Assembly (NCBI GenBank): GCA_963971305.1
Contig: CAXARO010000937.1
Location: 21,081 to 85,080 of the forward strand
Source: Arcuatula senhousia
Taxonomy: Eukaryota; Mollusca; Bivalvia; Mytilida; Mytilidae
Direction: 5' to 3'
Length of the DNA stretch: 64,000 nucleotides
Shown piece after piece: positions 34,553 to 46,742 of the stretch. Each line of letters starts with the position of its first letter. Within the stretch, counting starts at the first letter, position 1. The position numbers and the translations under genes are program-made. The notes below the pieces were generated by a model that was given only the letters and a program-made list of their open reading frames with translations, did not search any database and was not told the origin of the DNA.

Positions 34553-35149
34553 CCCGACACAAGAATAATTCGTTCAGTTGAAAAATCAAGTGCACATGAT
34601 CCTATCCAGCTAATAATAGAAAATTACTCTACATGCTCTACTAGGGTTAACTCGAGTAGGTCAACTGAAAACATCCTTAAGGTCAAGTTGAAGTAAGTCA
34701 ATGCCATCTAGCGTCACTTGTTTACAAATCCGTTGGACACGCCTCTTTCTATTGACGACGTCGTCATCTTTTATGACGTTCATCTATGCATCAACGTTCC
34801 GGAAGAATACTAGAGTTGCACAATATTAGGCTGGCATTTCCGGCCTCAACTGCAATACTTTCCAAAGAGACCGGTAACTAGCAATCTTCTTCGTGGAGTT
34901 ACAAAAGTATTTTCATTGTTTTTTACGTCATTGTTTTAGGGATATCCCTTGGGATAACCCTTATGAAACTTTCCCGAACTTTTCACGTCATAGAAAAGTC
35001 TGACGTCAAGCTGAATAACAAACAAACAAAAAATCTGTAAAATCGGACATTCAGACGTCTTTACGGTAGGAAACTTTTATGAATATAAATACGATTACAA
35101 AAGGAAAGCATTTTAAAAAGGTTTTGTGTTGTAGCAGTGTTTTGCTTAT

Positions 35150-35275
35150 GCTTCGCTTCCACAGGCACTTGTTTCATGGAAAAAATCATATACTCTACTT
35201 ATTTCCACTTATGGAAATAAGTAGAGTATATGATTTTTTTTTTCATGAAACAAGTGCCTGTGTTCGCTTCGGATA
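35150..35275. repeat. Long perfect hairpin
   Basis: CACAGGCACTTGTTTCATG...ACTCTACTTATTTCCA, a 4-base loop, then the reverse complement through GAAACAAGTGCCTGTG. Stem about 50 bp with one A-run difference, a snap-back duplication. Confidence 0.85.
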
Positions 35276-35914
35276 AGTTACAGTCATATGGGCGCGGCCA
35301 TGTTATTTCCTGTGTCCTGTATCGAATTGTTTGCACATGCCCAGTCAGAAAAAAACCCACTTTTTGATTACCCGTTACAAGTTCCTAGATTTGGACGTGT
35401 TCGGGAAAATCAGGGGCGGTAACACAAGTCTATGCACAATATATCCGTTCCGGATTTGACTCGTCATTTAGACGAGGTCATCAGGGGTCACGGGGAGGAA
35501 AAACGACGTCATTCAACATGGAACAAAGGGAACGGCAATTTCTATCAACGATTCTTCTGTAATTATTCAAAATATAGGGAAAAATCTAGTGCAACTGACA
35601 AATAAACCAACAATCCACATTTCCAACCCATTAAAAATCAATCTTTGACGGAAAAAAGAAATAACTTTCTTCGTCCATTAGCATGTTTTTTTTACCAGTT
35701 CCTCCTCTTTTAGCTGAAATAGTGATCAATCACGCAAATGCGCAACGCGTGTATGGACCTAATTTCAATTTTGAACATTGTGAAGTTCTGCACATGTTCG
35801 ATATTTTTTATATTGATCCCATTCTGTTTTCCCTTTTCTGTTGTTTTTGTTTCTGCGTACTTTGTGTTCCTGTTTAGAGACTCTATGATTAATAAAGTCA
35901 TTTTGCTGATATAA

Positions 35915-36117
35915 GTGGCTCCCGCAGGGTTAAAAACGACCTGCGACCTTAGGGCTTTTTAAAGGCGACTTTTGACCTGCACTTCATAAAATCGACCTAT
36001 GCCAAAAAACGACCTGCGACCTCCGCCAAAAAAATGCCTTTTAAAAGCGACCCTGCGACCTCATGCCCCTTTTAAAAGCGACCTTGCGACCTGAGGGGGG
36101 TACCCTGCGGGAGCCCC
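35915..36117. mobile_element. MITE with GGCTCCCGCAGGGT termini, copy 1
   Basis: 203 bp. Ends GTGGCTCCCGCAGGGT and ACCCTGCGGGAGCCCC, interior of CGACCTGCGACC iterations. Flanked by ATATAA on both sides (35909-35914, 36118-36123), a 6-bp target duplication. Second copy at 56648. Confidence 0.9.
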
Positions 36118-38253
36118 ATATAATATATTTATTAAGGTCAAGTTGAAGTAAGTCAACGCCATCTAGCGTCACTTGTTTACAAATCCGTCGGATGCGCCCC
36201 TTTTCTATTGACGTCGTCATCTTTTATGACGTTCAACATTTCAGTAGAATAGACCTATTTTCAATTTTCAACATTGTGAAGTTCTGCACATGTTCGATTT
36301 TTTTATGTTCATTCCATCTTCTGTTTTCCCCCTTTTAGAACTGTTGTTTTTTTTGGTTTTTTTTGGTTTCTGCGTAGTTTGTGTTTCTGTTCCAGTGCGA
36401 GAGACTATGATTCATATAGTTATTTTGCTGACTACATTTATCAATTACTTCTCAATCAGGCATTTTATATAATGATAAAGATGAGACGATCCAGGATTTT
36501 AGTTTAGGGGAGGCGTAAAAAAATCCGGTGGTCTTTTTTCGCCAAGCGAAGCAGCGGCGAAATATTTTTAGTGTGTAAAATAAATATGTTGGGCCGGATT
36601 CATGGAGTGAAAATCCGGGTTATAAGATAAGCGGGCGGTGAAAAAAATCGTAACTGGTTTCTCATCAACTACTTCTTATAGCTTTTTGATATATGGTATG
36701 CAGCATAACATGGGATCCCATGTTGTTGGATTCGTGCTATTAATATATATATAACCATTACAACAAAAAAGAAACATCCTTATTGTTGAGGTCGGTCAAG
36801 CGTCGTTAAGAAATGCATATTTTCCGTTTTAGTCTGATGTTAAGTCTTGGTCGTTATATATAGAAGTCAAATATAGCAATTTTGTAATTTACGGTTTTGC
36901 CGTAGAATATATTTTTTACTTTTCAAAAATACAGACGAAGTTCAAAGTTTGGATTTTTGGATTTAGTAGAATTGCATTCAAAGCAAAATTTAAGTAAAGA
37001 AGCTTTTCCATTATGGAACAGCTATTCAACCAGCTCCGATCGAATATCCTCCCTCTGCTCAGAATACGATGTTTACAGTAAAAGACTTATTCATCGGGGT
37101 CATCATAAAACAACGGGTAGCTATGTTGTTTTTGTCTGTAAGACACATATGATGCTTGGAAAAAAACTTAAAATTGTAGAAAAATGTCAAGAAAACTGCT
37201 ATTTTCATAAAATTTTCTAAGCATAAGGGCCAAAATTTCGGTAAATCTCAATGTACCGGAATTAACGAAACTCGATATGTAAATCATCATGATAGACTCA
37301 CATAATTAAAATTAGCTCAATATCTGCAAGCAAGTGGAAAATAGTCCGGAAAACGTGCGTGACGGACGGACGACCGGACAAGTGTTAAACAATATACTTA
37401 TTCTTGCGGGGGCATATGAACTTATGCATCTTAAAAAAAACTAAATATTAACATGTACATCTAAAACGCTAGCCTCAACCATGACTTAATCCCGAGTCTG
37501 ACGGTTTTTTTGCAACTGATAAGAACTGCTAAAACCTTCCAAAACACCGAGTTAACTATCTTCTTTTTGTCCCCGATGGCGGAAAATGCCGGGCGTCCGT
37601 CACACTTTTCCGTATCAGATTTCTTAGCTACTAATAGTCTTAAGCCTTCAATATTTGTTATTCATCTTCCGTGTGGTCGGTCCAGAAATTTTTTAAACGG
37701 GAGGGTGCGCAATTAAAAAAAATCTTCTGGGGCTTCTTGTTTCATACAATTCCTAACCATTTTTTTTTTTTGTAAAACGTGAGGGCGCGCGCCCGGCACA
37801 TTGGTTCTAAATCCGTCTTTGCTTCAGGTAGGGTTCTTATAATGGCGTATGCGTTTTGATATCTGTCGCTTATCTACTTCCTGTTTAACGAGCCGACTTA
37901 GAATTTTGCCGCTCAGCGGGGGTTCTGTTCTTGATACAATGCAGCAAAAATGCAAGAAACGCAGTGGAAAAATCGAGCTTCAGTTTTTAAAGCTAAATTA
38001 GTACTATCCTTGCACATAACCTAACAATTCAAAATACAGACACGGTAATACTGTCTGTGCATGTAATAAAAAACCGTATAATCGGTGTATTTAAGGATTT
38101 AAATATAAGTAACTAAGCATAAACTGTGAAAAGAAGATTTTTTTAGGAAGCTACATCTTTTAAAATTTCTAACACACTTGTAGGCGAAAAAACAATTAAA
38201 TTCTATACCTAAACTGAGTCGTATGGTGAAAAATTATGTAAACTATAACAGTA

Positions 38254-38534
38254 CTAAGGGAGCAACCATTTGCATTTGATTTTTATGGGGGGGGGGGGGA
38301 CTATGGATATTTTCTTCGTCCTGCCTTTTTATTTTCGGAAAAAGTTGAGCCTGGATTTTTTTTTGCGCCCTTTTGTGCGCATTTTTTTATTTTTATTTTT
38401 AAAACAACTATAAATTTTTTAGCCAAAAAATACTATCCTGCCTTGTTTTTTTTATTAAAAGCACTGTCCTGCCTTTTTATTTCAAATTTTACCATAGCCC
38501 CGCCCCCCATAAAAATTAAATGGTGGCTCCCTAA
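38254..38534. mobile_element. MITE with TAAGGGAGC ends and poly-G run
   Basis: AAGGGAGCAACCATTTGCAT...TTTTTATGGGGGG at left pairs with CCCCCCATAAAAATTAAATGG...GGCTCCCTTA-like right end. Same design as 61151-61422. Confidence 0.65.
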
Positions 38535-39286
38535 AGCAGAATCATATACATGTACATGTATCACAGTCGCACATGTATAAATAAAAAAAAACTTAAACTG
38601 CGCATTCTCGAAAAGTGTTATGTTTTATTAGCAATCTCGAAGAAAAGTATAATTCAATGGATCTTTTTAAAGACGCTAGAATTAAATAACGTTAGCGTCG
38701 ACCAAGACGTCATAGAAACAGCTGTATTTTTCAGCATTATGTCACACTCTGACGAAAATACAGACAAAACGAAATCGGTGAGCCATATCTTTCTATACAT
38801 GGTTATAAAGCTCAAAATCATAGCTTCAACATATCTGTTTTTGAAAAATAATCATGGTGAGGAATTTGTTCTTTCAATATTATTTTGTCTGACAATGGAC
38901 GTATTTTACGGAATTCCTTATACATTCTATACTAATTTTGGTAGAAAGAGACCGACTTTAAGGTGAAATAGTGGAAAAACAAAATCGGTGACCCCCATTT
39001 TTATTTAGATATTTAGAATCTAGCTTTCATGCCCGACAATATATGTTAATATAAAAAAAAATCATGGTGTCACTCCTTTCTTCGACTTGACCTTAAATTA
39101 CTTCTCAATCCGGCATATTGTATAATGGTATATAGTGACTATATATAAGTGATCCAAGAGGATTAGTAAAGGAGAGGCTTAAAAAATGTTTTTGTTTTTC
39201 GGCAAGCATATATTGATTGGATATGTTGATTGATCTTTTCGTTGTCAAAATAACACCATTCCATATTTTATTGTTCTAGCTCTTTT

Positions 39287-39298
39287 CCTTGACAGACC
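39287..39298 (+). promoter_or_regulatory. Splice acceptor just before the cGLR start
   Basis: CTTTTCCTTGACAG|ACC ATGG: 5' UTR exon junction. Matching acceptors precede the starts at 55278 and 62319. Confidence 0.65.
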
Positions 39299-40576
39299 AT
39301 GGCACAATCTTATCCAGTCAACAATGATTGGACAGAACCATATCACGTGTTCGGACCAAAGGAAACAAGTCTGCGCAAACAAGTTATTCGTCAGGTCCCG
39401 GATTACAGAATACCACGTGCTATTTGGCTGGAAGAAATTAAACAAACGGACGAATTTCTTTCCAAATTATTGGGAAAAGTCATCGAAAAGGCGCAAAAGT
39501 ACAATGGAGAATTCGAAATTGATGAATCTTTTCTAAAGCAAGCCAGCGCTAGACAAGGTTTGAAAATAAGAGCTCCCGATGAATATGACGTCATAATACC
39601 GTTTAAAATGAAGGGTCTGAATTTTCAATCAAGTAAAGTACGAGATTCGGAAGAAAAAGTCATTCCAGGAATAGTAAAACAGAGAGTTATGAATAAAGGT
39701 GACATTCAGCGAAACAATCCTGAACTTTCTAAGAAGGATGTGTTCAGTACGATGAACGGTGGCAATACTGTTATAGACACAAAAAACTTTTACGAGCGAG
39801 TGTGGAAAAAAATATTTGATCAAGCAATAGATGATTTGAAGAAAGAAATGCCTGATGTTTCCATGAAAACCCGAAACCATCCACCAGCAATCAACTTGGA
39901 AACAACAGACGCCAAAGGAAAGGTCACGAACTTTGACCTTGTGCCTGCACATCATACGGGCGAAACAGAAAAGGTTACAATTCCAGCGGCCGTCACTGGC
40001 AAGAAAGACAAAGTTGTTGAATTTCCTCGATATAATTTACTGAAGTATGATAACAAAAATAACCCTCTAATTAGACCGGAAGACCGTTCAGTATTATGGC
40101 GGGAATGCACTAGTTCTTACGAAAGGTATATGGCGGACTTATGTAAAAGTTCTCTTGAAAGGCAATACATTATGACTGCAAACCGTATCTTAAAAGCTGT
40201 AATAAAATTATTGAATGAAAAACAAAATCCTTTAGGACAACTGTTGACCTCCTACCACTTGAAGACCGTGGCATATCACTGCGTTGCTCGCTTGACACTG
40301 CCAGATTCTAAGACTAAGCTAACCGGGGTGAAGGACGCACTAGGTCACCAAATAAAGTTTCTCAACGACTGTGTGAGAAAAGAGTGTTTGCCAGATTTTT
40401 TTCACGGAAACCGGTATCTAGAAAAGATATTTCCCGGTTCGAAGGTTACCGAAAACCACAGGGAGCAAAACTTATTCTGGAAGTCCAACCCGCGTCAACG
40501 TGAGGCGGCAAAGCATGGAATTCCAGAGCTAAAGAAGATTCTAGAAGGGTGCTTCACCGTCTTGGATGGGCAGTAA
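39299..40576 (+). CDS. Mab-21/cGAS-like nucleotidyltransferase (cGLR), copy 1
   Basis: 425 residues in one coding exon. cGAS-like receptors sense cytosolic nucleic acid and make cyclic dinucleotides that activate STING; bivalves carry many. The core aligns with the nucleotidyltransferase fold: QASARQGLKIRAPDEYDVII at 81-100 matches the cGAS stretch with its GS motif and E-x-D. The acidic triad would be E95, D97 and D213 (NFDLVPAH). The Mab-21 C-terminal half follows: WRECTSSYERYMADL (about 267-281) and SYHLKTVAYHC (318-328). No cGAS-type zinc-ribbon His/Cys cluster is seen. The Gly of GS is Ala (A82-S83), which may weaken nucleotide binding. The start is chosen at MAQS because an acceptor (CCTTGACAG) ends 3 bases before the ATG and the second gene starts alike. 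AATAAA lies at 40623. Catalytic activity and ligand are unproven; an inactive Mab-21-like role is possible. Confidence 0.88.
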   Translation: MAQSYPVNNDWTEPYHVFGPKETSLRKQVIRQVPDYRIPRAIWLEEIKQTDEFLSKLLGKVIEKAQKYNGEFEIDESFLKQASARQGLKIRAPDEYDVIIPFKMKGLNFQSSKVRDSEEKVIPGIVKQRVMNKGDIQRNNPELSKKDVFSTMNGGNTVIDTKNFYERVWKKIFDQAIDDLKKEMPDVSMKTRNHPPAINLETTDAKGKVTNFDLVPAHHTGETEKVTIPAAVTGKKDKVVEFPRYNLLKYDNKNNPLIRPEDRSVLWRECTSSYERYMADLCKSSLERQYIMTANRILKAVIKLLNEKQNPLGQLLTSYHLKTVAYHCVARLTLPDSKTKLTGVKDALGHQIKFLNDCVRKECLPDFFHGNRYLEKIFPGSKVTENHREQNLFWKSNPRQREAAKHGIPELKKILEGCFTVLDGQ

Positions 40577-40851
40577 ACGAAATGTTAATATGAAATCGGA
40601 TAACATGAATAAGAATCATAAGAATAAAACGAAGAACCAAGAGTACATTATTTGTTTTCTGTAAGATGGACATCGCTATGGTATGTCTTCGAAAACAGAC
40701 AGACCTGAACCAGTTTAGGACATTAATCAGTATAAGGACAGGTCTGTCCTTCTCATATGTATGGTTTGTTGATCATAGGGACTAGACAACTGATACTTTC
40801 CCTTCTTTTGTTTTTGTTTTTATACGACCGCAAAATTTTTGTGTTATGGCA
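40577..40851. other. 3' flank of cGLR copy 1
   Basis: Holds AATAAA at 40623-40628; no other feature. Confidence 0.5.
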
Positions 40852-41386
40852 TAGACCTGTTTATTAAATAGATTTGCAACTTGTTCATTGTCCAGTATAT
40901 GTGTGAAAATATCACTGGTTTATAAATGTGAGTTTGTTTATTTTTTTAACTACTCTTATGCCTTTCTATGGAATCAACCAGAATATTTTACTGCATTAAA
41001 CAGAGTAAAGATCAAGGAACATCTGTGTGAAAATTTCATTAAATTTGGTTGAGGAATAAACTTTTTGTGACAATTTAAAGTGGAAACTTTACAAATATTT
41101 TGTAAAATATTGTATTCTCATGAAAACTCGGGTAGTATGGGCTTTTTTGATACTCCTCTTAAGTGCTTAAGGTTATAAAAGTTATTTTAACGCATGTAAA
41201 ATCTCAAAACATTTTAAAATGGCTGTAAAAAAGAATCATATAAAAATCTTTAATGGTTTTTGAGATATTACAGTATAAAGCTGTACATTTTAAATTGTTT
41301 ATTTTGTATGAAATCTCGTTTCTTTGCATGAGATATTGTGAAATTTCACCAATTTGCAAATCTATTTATATACAGGTCTATAGTTG
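40852..41386. mobile_element. MITE with TAGACCTGT...AAATAGATTTGCAA ends
   Basis: CATAGACCTGTTTATTAAAT and GATTTGCAA at left pair with TTGCAAATCTATTTATATAC + AGGTCTATAG at right. A solo tip-to-tip palindrome of the same ends sits at 44397-44434. No ORF. Confidence 0.7.
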
Positions 41387-41667
41387 ATAGATTGTTTCAG
41401 AGACAGTAAGAATAATTTGTCTGAGGTTTTCGTTTGTCGAATAAACATAGATATACTAGCGGAAAAGTCGTAACAATGTCTTGTATCTGCTGTCTTGTCT
41501 TTTCGTTGATTATGGTTATGGCGATGTCGTTGTAGTCGTCGTCGTTGTCGTTGTCGTCTGTAGACACTTTGGTTAATGACGTTTCCGTGCGATAACTTGA
41601 GTTATAGTGAACCAAAGGATCTAAAATTTTAATATGATGTTTGTTAGCACTAAAGGAAGGTTGGTAT

Positions 41668-41951
41668 TGAATTTGTGTGTTTATGTGTCTGTGTGTTGGT
41701 GTTTTACGGCCTTTATCGACGCACATGGGTAATGTAGGGTGGTCAGTCTTAATGGTGGAGGAAACCGGAGTACCCGGAGAAAACCACCGACCTTGGGCAG
41801 GTAACTGACAAACCTAATCACATACAGTTGGGGAAGTCCCTTTTATGTTAAATACAAACGGGACTCGAACTCCAGCTGAGAGGTGATCGGCTAGTGATCA
41901 ATGGTGTAGTATTTAAACCAGCGCCTTAGACCACTCGGCTACCCAGGCCCC
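41668..41951 (-). mobile_element. tRNA-derived SINE
   Basis: Read on the minus strand it starts GGGGCCTGGGTAGCCGAGTGG, continues TCTAAGGCGC (A box) and has GGAGTTCGAGTCCC (B box, 41860-41873), a Leu/Ser-tRNA-like head. The body includes GGTTTTCTCCGGGTACTCC + GGTTTCCTCC, which recalls the central domain of the MetaSINE superfamily (from memory). The tail is CA-rich (41668-41705). A diverged copy lies at 17957-18215. Confidence 0.85.
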
Positions 41952-41959
41952 GGTATTGA

Positions 41960-42670
41960 ATTTGAAGTTTCTGACCCTGACCGTTTCAGAAAAAAGGACC
42001 AAAAGGCGCTAAAATGGGTGTCTTGACAAAATTTCTGTAGAATGTTAAATGTTCATCCGATTTTGATCATTCTTTTTTAATTGTATTTCTCAATAAATTC
42101 TGTCAACAAAATGTAACAACAGTTTTGATGTATCTTACACCGTTACATTGCTATGAGGGGTCAAAAACCGGGGCCACACCAAACAAATCGCCTTTTTTTG
42201 GTGGTCCGATTTATCTTTTTTTCCATAGGAATCCTTGTAAAAACCCCTCCCTAGGTTTTTCAATCAGATTTGCAATATCTCTTATCATTTTTGAAAATTT
42301 AGGGGTCAAAGGGGCAAAAAATGCCAATTATAAGAGTTTGTCACGGCAAATGGTTTTATTCGAAACTTTAAGTTGTAGTCGGCTGAACAATTGATACGTT
42401 ATTTCAAAATGATGGTTTATAACCACTAGAGAAAGTTTCCTCATGCATTAAGGGATTGTGGACCCTACCCTTTCAGAGAAAAAGGGGTAAAATGGATGTT
42501 AAAACAAAACTGCTGCTGAACATTTATTTTTCATACCATTTGTTAATTTTTTCTTTCATAGTATTCCTAAATAAATCATGTCAGAAAAATTATAAACGAC
42601 AATTTTAAGTAGTATATTGTTTAGAAATTAGGGGTCGAAGGGCTAAAACTGTCAATTTATACATGTATAT
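41960..42670 (+). repeat. Degenerate tandem units (TTTCAGA-AAA-GG type)
   Basis: Two to three ~250-bp units sharing GACCNTNCCNTTTCAGA, TCCTAAATAAAT-CTGTCA and GAGGGGTCAAA. Related blocks at 46330-46930. No gene. Confidence 0.5.
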
Positions 42671-42679
42671 AAATAAGGC

Positions 42680-42895
42680 TTTTTGTATTAGATGTTGATG
42701 TAAATATATATGTGTCAAATATGCATTTTAAAGTCCACCACAGGATGCATGTGTCAAAAAGCTTTGTAAGTCCACCATGGGCTTCATGTGACCATGCTAA
42801 GCAATAGACTATCCATATTGGGCATCAAAACGTACAGGGTTCAACTTGTTGTGGTCGTATCATGCTGCGCTCGGCGTAGCTTTTTATTGATTGTT
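42680..42895 (+). repeat. Repeat family C copy
   Basis: Same order of motifs as 11990-12130, ending CGTATCATGCTGCGCTCGGC. Confidence 0.75.
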
Positions 42896-42919
42896 CAAAT
42901 CCTTTGTGCATCTCTAACT

Positions 42920-44250
42920 ACTTTGCTTTTCCAGTGATTCTTAATTTGCTTGTACTTAGCATACTGTATTAAGCTTTGCATGCTATACATATGCTGTATA
43001 TGTTGTTGTAGTTCTATATATAAAACCTCCCATTTCTTGTTTACCTTTTCTCATTTTAATATTTTATGCGTAGTTCTATATATAAAACCTCCCATTTCTT
43101 GTTTACCTTTTCTCATTTTTCATCGGATATTTAATATTTTATGTTTAAAGTGAAATGGCACTATAAACATAAAATATTAAATATCCGATGAAAAATGAGA
43201 AAAGGTAAACAAGAAATGGGAGGTTTTATATATAGAACTAATGTTGTTGTTTTATGTTTTAATTGCAACGTACCAGTATTGTCTGCATGATGCAATTGTT
43301 CTTGTATGTTGTAGGATACTAAACTGCATGTTTTATGTGTCAAGCATTGCATTTGTGTACAAATGCATGAAAGTGTGTCTGTCATTCTTTTATTTCTATT
43401 ATGCCTATATGCATATATTTTTATACCCCACGCAGCGAAGTTGCGAAGGGTATAATGTTTTTGACTGGTCCGTCCGTCCGTCTGTGATCAAAGTTTGTGA
43501 ACGCAACTCCTCTTAAACTACTGAACAGAATTTAACGAAACTTTGTATGCAAGAAGTACACCAAATGTAGTTGTGCATGCTATCAGGAATTTTTTATCCG
43601 CAAATGTTTGTGGGAGTTATGGCCCTTTGGACTTAGAAATTTGCAGAAAATCATGATTACAGTTTGTGAATGCCACTCCTCTCAAACTACTGAACAGAAT
43701 TTAACGAAACTTCTTTGCTTTTCCAGTGATTCTTAATTCGCTTGTACTTAGCATACATGTTTAAGCTTTGCATGCTATACATATGCTGTATATGTTGTTG
43801 TTGCTTTATGTTTTAATTGCAACGTACAAGTATTGTCTGCATGAGTATGTTGTAGGATACTAAACTGCATGTTTTATGTGTCAAGCATTGCATTTGTGTA
43901 CAAATGCATGAAAGTGTGTCTGTCATTCTTTTATTTCTATTAGGACTATATGGTTATATTTTTGTACCCCACGCAACGTAGTTGCGAAGGGTATAATGTT
44001 TTTGACTGTGCCGTCCGTCCGTCTGTGATCAAAGTTTGTGATCGCAACTCCTCTTAAAATACTGAACAGAATTTAACGAAACTTTATATGCAAAAAGTAC
44101 ACCATATGTAGTTGTGCATGTTACGAGGAATTTTTTGATCCGCAAATTTTTGTGAGTTATGGCCCTTTGGACTTAGAAATTTGCAGAAAATCATGATAAC
44201 AGTTTGTGAACGCAACTCCTCTTAAACTACTGAACAGACTTTAACGAAAC
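42920..44250 (+). repeat. ~790-bp tandem duplication
   Basis: CTTTGCTTTTCCAGTGATTC and following sequence at 42920 recur at 43709. Each unit runs into a TACCCCACGCA-CG-AGTTGCG block and CCGTCCGTCCGTCTGTGATC. The first unit alone contains the 43071-43240 hairpin. Confidence 0.8.
43071..43240. repeat. Perfect 77-bp-arm hairpin
   Basis: Arms 43071-43147 and 43164-43240 are exact or nearly exact reverse complements around a 16-base loop, from TAGTTCTATATATAAAACC inward. A shorter direct copy of the left arm precedes it (43012-43070). Looks like a recent snap-back/template-switch duplication. Confidence 0.85.
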
Positions 44251-44622
44251 TTGGTATGCAAGAAGTACACCATATAGTGGGATACGTTTTTAGATCTGAC
44301 GATCAACTACTTCCAAGTAAACAATCCGACTATGATTTTTTCACTAAGTTTTCAGGGTTGAAAATATTTGTCACAGATTTCTCAGCAACTATAACCATAG
44401 ACCTGTATATTAAAATATATACAGGTCTATGCTATAACTCATAGTCTTTTGATACTTTGTACGTAGCTTTAAGAGTCCCATATGGTGGGATACATTTTCA
44501 GATCTGTCACTCTTTTACTTCCTGTTGAACGAACAGACCTTGAAAGACAACAACTCTGACTTTTTTTATTCCTAACTCGAAATAGATAATCTCTGTCCAA
44601 AATGTGGACGCGTGGGGTATGT
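43429..44622 (+). repeat. CCCCACGC...GCGTGGGG module
   Basis: Starts TATACCCCACGCAGCGAAG and ends GTGGACGCGTGGGGTATGTG. The body has GATTTCTCAGCAACTAT and GTGGGATACATTTTCAGATCTG. A shorter copy is at 55545-55955. Confidence 0.7.
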
Positions 44623-44814
44623 GAGTGTGCTCACTAAGGTTCTTTCATACTCTTGAAATATGTCTTTAAGCTGTATTTATTAATGTATCTCGATATAAAA
44701 GTTCTACAAAGCTTAATATTTATTTTGTACACTCCCGACTTTAAATAAGCGTTTTCTTATCAAGGTCTATCAAAATTGAATGAAAATCATCCTGAGACAA
44801 CAAATCTTTTTAAA

Positions 44815-45067
44815 ATGGTGACCGGATACGGACAATTCGCGTTTTCTGGTTTTCCCGGTTGAAAAATACGAAACTGCGAAAACGAGAAATCACGATTTAT
44901 AATTTGAATTTGCGCTGCTTTCTAATTTTTTCTTTCTTTTTGATTTTTGAATTGTTTCTTTTTTGTTTGATTTTGTTGGATGACGCATTTTTACTTTCAT
45001 GTTTTACAATTTTGCGTTTGAAACCGCAAAAATGTGAAAACGCGAAATTGCCACATCCGGCCACCAT
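44815..45067. mobile_element. MITE with ATGGTGACCGGAT ends (253 bp)
   Basis: ATGGTGACCGGATACGGACA + ATTCGCGTTTTC pairs with GAAAACGCGAAATTGCCACA + TCCGGCCACCAT. Frames across it are by-products. Confidence 0.75.
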
Positions 45068-45572
45068 GATATATGCTTCCAATAAGTCGCTTATAAACAG
45101 TCATATCATAGCGTTGTGTTTTCATTACAATTCTAACATGTACTCTGCAAAAAGAAAATTTAACAATAAAAAAACATTTATACCAATTTTATGAACATAT
45201 AGATGTCTCTGAATAAAATCTCGTAAATCTCCTAATTTTTAACTCTTTTCTGTTTACGGCTCTGCAATGGACAAATCTGTAGGGCATCTTCTTAACGCAC
45301 TGCTCGAGACGCCTGACGCACTCTGCTGATTGCTGGCAATGTTTGGTCCACGATCGGACGTTCTTCCTCTAACCTTTCGATTTAAAGCGTTAGGTGTATG
45401 TTATAATTCGAATCAGTCTATTGTCTGCACTATATCTCGCGTTTATTTGTTATTTGATTCGGCCATTGATTTTGGTGCTAGGTCCATCGGGTCAAAGTAT
45501 ACCTTCGATAAAGTTCAATGCAGTTGTTCCTCGGATTACTATAAATTGTCTTAAGTGAACAATGTTTCTATT

Positions 45573-45748
45573 CACAGGTGTTTGAGTCCAGGATTTTTCA
45601 TATTATCAATAACGTGACTGTATATAAATATTTTCCTTCTCGTCGATATACTATTTCCTATATACTACTGGAAATAGTATATAGACAAGTAGGAAAATTT
45701 TTATATATACGTTATTAATAAAATAAATCCTGGACCCAAACGCCTGTG
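45573..45748. mobile_element. Foldback MITE (CACAGGTGTTTG ends)
   Basis: CACAGGTGTTTGAGTCCAGG pairs with CCTGGACCCAAACGCCTGTG; the centre ATAGTATATA is palindromic. 176 bp. Confidence 0.7.
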
Positions 45749-46742
45749 TGTTCATTCTGCAGTTTCTATAGATATGAACTGTTTCAGTTGTTTCGTTGAC
45801 CTAATCCAGTGAAGAACTATAGAGCAGTCTTGGGGAGAACAGTCGAACCAAAGTACGGAAATACTGATTTCATTTATTTTTTTTTTCTATGTAACTTATC
45901 TACTTCTTGTTTGCTATGTATTTTGAAATTTAGAATTAAAGACCGTAATTCTGATTAATAATTACTTTTTTTAAATGAATTTATAATCGCAGGAGGCTAT
46001 ATAAATCTGCTTTTCAATCAATTGTTTCTCAAAGAATTCTCACCGTTTAATTGTTATGTGTGTTGTTCTTTAATGCGTGGTTTCACTTTGTTTCCCCAAG
46101 TGATTTTATGCCTATTTATCCCATAGGTACAAAGCCTTTTCGGACATACCTCAAGTTATTGCTTTGGTTCTGGGAATAATTTTTTATTCGACCGCATTTT
46201 TTTAGATCTTATATTATCTTTTTATCATGCGATGCCCTCTGCGTCGTCGTCCATGTTGTATTGGGACATTTGCATTAAGATGTCATTTTGTAATAAAAAT
46301 CCATGGTTAAATAATTTTGATGTATCTTGTAGAGTTATAGTGTAACTGGGATCAAAGGTCTGTTTTTGATTTGAAAAAAAAATAAGTGCGTCAGATTTGC
46401 CATATCTCTTACAGTGTTTGAGAAAAAGGGGTTAAAAGGTGAAAAAAGTTTATCATAAGAGTATGTCTGGGCATTGTATATTATGCAAAAACTAAAATTT
46501 GGTTGTAATGGACCAACCAATTCTTATGAGGATTTAATATGGTCACATCAAGTTTCTTTCCACTAAAGGCACCTTCCTATATTGCATTTTGGCTTTGTGG
46601 CCCTACAATTTTAGAAAGAGATAAATGGGCAAAAATTTGTGTACGGACAAAACTATTGTATTCCAATATTGATATTATTTTTTACTGTACTCCTCCATTC
46701 AGTTCTGTCAACTAAATCTGTCAACAGCTTTTATGTATCTTG

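Larger units (their letters stand above)
34681..39092. mobile_element. TTAA-bordered element with internal duplication
   Basis: The string TTAA+GGTCAAGTTGAAGTAAG occurs at 34677 and again at 36132, and the right border reads CTTCGACTTGACC+TTAA (39093-39096). TTAA borders with GGTCAAGT tips suggest a piggyBac-type target duplication. The left ~1.45 kb is duplicated: ATGCCATCTAGCGTCACTTG and GAAGTTCTGCACATGTTCGA occur in both parts. No transposase gene is seen; open frames such as 38550-38966 are unsupported. Confidence 0.5.

Noticed and set aside
38550..38966. 138-residue plus-strand open frame upstream of cGLR copy 1
   Set aside because: AT-rich composition, no domain, no splice support, and it lies inside the TTAA-bordered repeat.
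39629..39955. Antisense open frame in cGLR copy 1, with an echo at 54604-54849 in copy 2
   Set aside because: The antisense similarity follows automatically from the conserved sense protein; no start context or splice signals support it.
41860..41951. Possible functional tRNA-Leu/Ser gene on the minus strand
   Set aside because: A and B boxes are present, but the sequence continues into a SINE body and the anticodon arm does not fold convincingly; treated as a SINE head.
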